Positions 61,630 to 64,000 of a DNA stretch of 64,000 nucleotides are shown one piece after another. Numbering within the stretch: the stretch's first letter is position 1; each line of letters begins with the position of its first letter. Source of the stretch: an uncultured Oscillospiraceae bacterium (GTDB lineage: Bacteria; Bacillota; Clostridia; Oscillospirales; Oscillospiraceae); assembly GCA_910583885.1 (NCBI GenBank), contig CAJUAC010000003.1:1-64000 (forward strand), given 5' to 3'. The notes under the pieces are model-generated. The model was not told where the DNA came from and searched no databases. It worked only from the letters and a program-made list of their open reading frames with translations. A program made the position numbers and the translations under genes.

Positions 61630-61823
61630 GGGCGGGCGCGGCCAAACACAGGGTTAAAGGGAATCAAACGGAAGGCTTTCCAGCTTTCTCGGAAAACACC
61701 TGCTTCGTCGGGCCGGTGTTGGAATATAGCGTATCCTTTGACGGCAAATGGAGGGTGGTGGATTTGATGATTACCACCGTTGCCGCCACAAGTGACAGCT
61801 TGGACTACACATGGAAAATCTGA
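61608..61823 (+). pseudogene. Open stretch with gene-like 3' end, no start (possible remnant)
   Basis: Following a stop, 71 codons run open to the TGA at 61821-61823. The last 50 read like a protein (FPAFSENTCFVGPVLEYSVS, FDGKWRVVDLMITTVAAT, SLDYTWKI) but no start or RBS is present, and its start overlaps the niaR promoter. Either a decayed gene end or chance. Parent not recognised. Confidence 0.3.
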
Positions 61824-61857
61824 CGGGCATATCAGCGCCCATCAGATTTTCCATGTG
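61808..61857. repeat. 21-bp inverted repeat
   Basis: 61808-61828 pairs with 61837-61857 with one G-T pair and an 8-nt loop; no T-run directly after it. It covers the last codons of the open stretch above. It may be a terminator of the lost gene, or the end of a small inserted element. Confidence 0.6.
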
Positions 61858-61898
61858 CAGTCCCCTGTAAACTGTACTTTTATCAAAAAAAACAAAAA

Positions 61899-61920
61899 CC
61901 GGCGTCCCGCAGGACGCCGG
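61899..61920 (-). terminator. Terminator of the HD-domain gene
   Basis: CCGGCGTCC/GGACGCCGG stem (61899-61907 with 61912-61920), 4-nt loop, followed on the minus strand by TTTTTGTTTTTTT. Confidence 0.9.
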
Positions 61921-61937
61921 CAGCGTGGTGTTTCAAC

Positions 61938-62477
61938 TCAGTGGCGGACAATGCGCACAGCTGGCAGGAGCTTCTGATGATACCACGAGCGCATGTGCCA
62001 GCCCACAGCCTCGCTTACCTCCCGGGAGGCTACCAGCTTATCCGCCAGCGTCAGCACCCAGGCTTCAGAGTTTTTCGGCCAGGGAGCCAGGGGGAACATG
62101 TGGCTGGTGATCGCCTCGCGCTGGCGCTGGTCCAAGCCAAACAAACGGTTGGCCCGTCGGGCCGCGTGGGCGCCGTGGATGAAAGCGTGCATGTGGCTTA
62201 GCCGCTTCCAGCCGGTGTAGTGCTGTGTGTAGCGGCGGTGGCGCTCACTCTGCCAGTCGTAGCCAAAGAAGTCGTGGAGGAGCGCAGCGCGCGTCACAGC
62301 CCGCACCCGATCCTCCCGCATATGAAACCGCTTAGCCAGGCGGTAGGCACACTTCGCTGTATCCACAGAGTGGGCGTACAGGGAGTTCTCCCCACCGTGG
62401 TGGGGGCAGGCGCGCAGTTGTACAAAAAGCGGATGGGTCACGATGTCGTCTGTTATTTTCTTAAAATTTTCAGTCAA
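61938..62477 (-). CDS. HD-domain hydrolase
   Basis: 179 residues from a TTG at 62477 with GGAGGG 6 nt upstream; a longer frame exists but its start lies inside the promoter at 62538-62567. HD-type motifs: YAHSVDTAKCAYRLAKRF (first His), AALLHDFFGYDW (His-Asp pair), and LTLADKLV (last Asp) with HAAR.ANR between. Predicted metal-dependent phosphohydrolase for nucleotides, as in the small clostridial HD proteins often found near stress genes. Substrate unknown. Confidence 0.85.
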   Translation of the reverse strand: MTENFKKITDDIVTHPLFVQLRACPHHGGENSLYAHSVDTAKCAYRLAKRFHMREDRVRAVTRAALLHDFFGYDWQSERHRRYTQHYTGWKRLSHMHAFIHGAHAARRANRLFGLDQRQREAITSHMFPLAPWPKNSEAWVLTLADKLVASREVSEAVGWHMRSWYHQKLLPAVRIVRH

Positions 62478-62537
62478 GACCGTCCCTCCATCACTCCGCC
62501 CGGAGGCGGAAAATTTTGCTGACTTACAGCTCACTTT

Positions 62538-62567
62538 ATTATATACAGGTTTCACCCCGAAATGCAA
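62538..62567 (-). promoter_or_regulatory. Promoter of the HD-domain gene
   Basis: Minus strand TTGCAT (62567-62562), 18-bp spacer, perfect TATAAT (62543-62538), 61 bp before the TTG start. The rest of 62568-62873 shows no supported gene. Confidence 0.65.
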
Positions 62568-62873
62568 GAGGAAATTTATCTCTGTGGCTCTTTGGCCCGG
62601 CCGAGTTCCTCCTGTTGTATCGCCATGGACATCCCGTCAGAAATAATGGCCGCAGCACTTACGCTTTGCCGTTTTGGAGCTACCATCCTGAACCCCTTTC
62701 CAGAGGCCTTTCTTGTTGAAAAAAAGGGGGCATCTCCAGTTTCGTTATTTTGAAAAAACGGAGCCGGCTTTGGGGCTTTTCCATTTTATGAACTATATTT
62801 TCTCCATATTTACAAAAAAACACCGCATTTTCATGCAGTGTTCTTGTTGTGCATCTTTTTTTTCAACACATTT

Positions 62874-62958
62874 TGGTACGGGTAGTGGGACTCGAACCCA
62901 CACGCCTTGCGGCACGGGAACCTAAATCCCGCGTGTCAACCAATTCCACCATACCCGC
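62874..62958 (-). tRNA. tRNA-Leu (TAG)
   Basis: Minus strand begins GCGGGTATGGTGGAATTGG, has the long variable arm of a class II tRNA (CGTGCCGCAAGGCGTG), T loop GGTTCGAGTCC, acceptor TACCCGT plus A, and an encoded CCA. The anticodon loop TTTAGGT gives TAG, leucine. Confidence 0.95.
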
Positions 62959-63361
62959 ATACTGAAACGGAAACTATGTCTTAGCCAGGGAAATGCTTCT
63001 TTTCGTTACATTATCCATAGATACCGGGCAATATCCCCACAAAGTATCAACATAGAATTTCTATCAGCATCACTCTAGTTAGCAACATCGTTTGTACGAG
63101 ATCGCTCATCCTGCAACCATAGTTGCTGCATCATTCCTCTGATCTCAATCCAACTATTCATGCGTTAAGCATATTATACCGATAGAATCACAATTTGTAA
63201 AGTAGGAAATTTACATAAGCAAGATAAAGTAAGTTTATATAAGCAATGTAACAACCTCAGCGCATGTTCCTGTTTCCGAGGCATACCTGTTGTGATATTT
63301 GCCAAAAAATCCGGCAAAAATTGTAATATGAAACAAAAAGCAGTACATGAAAAATTTTTTA

Positions 63362-63390
63362 TTGACAAATTGACAAACCTGATATATTTT
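63362..63390 (+). promoter_or_regulatory. Promoter upstream of the glycine riboswitch
   Basis: Perfect TTGACA at 63362-63367, 17-bp spacer, TATTTT at 63385-63390, followed about 70 bp later by the riboswitch. The 62959-63361 stretch is AT-rich and holds no gene that I can support. Confidence 0.6.
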
Positions 63391-63454
63391 AATCATAGAA
63401 CAAAACAATAGATTACTTGAATTCTCTATATCAATAATTAAATATTCGGATGAA

Positions 63455-63648
63455 CGGCCTAGGAGAGTCCGCGAAAGCGGCGCCGAAGGAGCAACTGCCA
63501 TTCTCTCTCAGGTAAAAGGGACTGGGCCGGGACGAAAATCTGGAAAGCGCTGCGGCGCACCGACGGGGCAACCGGGCATATCCACCCGGGAATCTCTCAG
63601 GTTATGATAAACAGAGGCGTGACAATATTTGTCGCGCCCTGTTTTTTG
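63455..63648 (+). ncRNA. Tandem glycine riboswitch
   Basis: Aptamer 1 starts about 63459 (AGGAGAG, GCCGAAGGAGCAA, CTCTCAGGTAAAAGGGAC) and aptamer 2 about 63528-63610 (TCTGGAAAGCG, CACCGACGGGGCAA, AATCTCTCAGGT), joined by a short linker. The conserved glycine-aptamer core is plain in both. A terminator follows as expression platform before gcvT. Glycine should prevent termination and turn on the glycine cleavage operon. Confidence 0.93.
63611..63647 (+). terminator. Riboswitch terminator (expression platform)
   Basis: ACAGAGGCGTGAC pairs with GTCGCGCCCTGT across a 7-nt loop, followed by TTTTTT at 63642-63647. The left arm directly follows aptamer 2, so folding can compete with glycine binding. 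Confidence 0.85.
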
Positions 63649-63730
63649 CGCCAAGCCGGTATAAGAAATAGGCCACGGAACGGGGCCTATTTTTCTTTTA
63701 CAGAAAAAACTCTCAGGAGGACACAACCTT

Positions 63731-64000
63731 ATGAGCCATCTCAAGCGTACCCAGCTCTACGACGTCCACACCGCCGCCAGTGCCGCTATGGTGGATTTTG
63801 GCGGCTGGGAGATGCCCATGGAATACCCCACCAAGATCGTGGCCGAGCATCTGTACACCCGCAGCCATTGCAGCCTCTTCGACGTATCACACATGGGGCG
63901 TATCCTAGTGGACGGAACGGACGCCATCTCCTTTCTTCAGCACGTCCTCTCCAGCGACGTGTCCGCCTTGGCGGTAAACCAAGCCCAGTACGCTATCATC
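63731..64000 (+). CDS. gcvT: Aminomethyltransferase, glycine cleavage T protein (5' part)
   Basis: First 90 codons; the gene runs off the window. RBS AGGAGG 9 nt before the ATG. MSHLKRTQLYDVHTAA, VDFGGWEMPMEYP and SLFDVSHMGRI, with SSDV following, are typical GcvT. It moves the methylene group of glycine from GcvH to tetrahydrofolate. Control by the upstream glycine riboswitch is as in Bacillus. Confidence 0.95.
   Translation, partial: MSHLKRTQLYDVHTAASAAMVDFGGWEMPMEYPTKIVAEHLYTRSHCSLFDVSHMGRILVDGTDAISFLQHVLSSDVSALAVNQAQYAII

Noticed and set aside
62568..62873. Small plus-strand open frames between the HD gene and tRNA-Leu
   Set aside because: No RBS and no recognisable protein features; treated as non-coding.

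Overview
The window looks like a chromosome segment of a motile, high-GC gut clostridium of the Oscillospiraceae type (Flavonifractor/Lawsonibacter/Oscillibacter-like). The signs are strong Gram-positive ribosome binding sites with TTG/GTG starts, an S-layer-homology surface protein, a clostridial flagellin with csrA, a tandem glycine riboswitch before gcvT and NiaR-type regulation. The genus is inference; no rRNA is present.

Layout. 1-4.8 kb: end of a tRNA-Met gene, mobile-element debris, a small lipoprotein and a large SLH/BspA surface protein. 4.8-39.5 kb: a 35-kb block of about 33 co-directional minus-strand genes, many joined by ATGA overlaps, downstream of flagellin. This is a flagellin (or surface) glycosylation island. 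It holds nonulosonate genes (NeuB, a CMP-transferase/PseG fusion), a Maf-like DUF115 protein, two LuxE-LuxC acyl reductase pairs, two kinds of thiamine-diphosphate enzyme, an AMP-ligase with an acyl carrier protein, several SDRs, a dTDP-sugar branch (RmlA, RmlB, aminotransferase), FkbM methyltransferases, a radical SAM protein, and a sulfation set (APS kinase, sulfotransferase-like protein, PHP phosphatase). A methyltransferase gene in it is broken by a 19-bp G tract and is probably phase-variable.

39.6-43.9 kb: flagellin, csrA, a full-length TnpB homologue in which all three RuvC catalytic acids are replaced (a TldR-type RNA-guided repressor candidate) with a plausible guide RNA, a ~138-bp segment bounded by 21-bp inverted repeats carrying a sigma-28-like promoter, and a Hin/Pin-type serine recombinase. 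Together these resemble the Salmonella hin-fljBA flagellar switch, with an RNA-guided protein where FljA would be. The promoter as sequenced points away from flagellin, so this copy would be in the OFF state. This is the most exciting part of the window.

44-59 kb: mfd, then an ABC operon mixing sugar-import parts (two solute-binding proteins, MalF/MalG, UgpC-like ATPase) with an HlyD/MacA-like adaptor and a MacB-periplasmic-core-like membrane protein. 59-64 kb: a Rieske-tailed FAD oxidoreductase, a small helical protein, NiaR, an HD-domain protein, tRNA-Leu and a glycine riboswitch leading into gcvT, which runs off the window.

Working model (inference): recombination decides whether flagellin, CsrA and the TldR/guide are expressed. 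The TldR silences another flagellin locus, and the long downstream island decorates the flagellin with unusual acyl, sulfated and nonulosonate-type sugars whose methylation varies by slippage.
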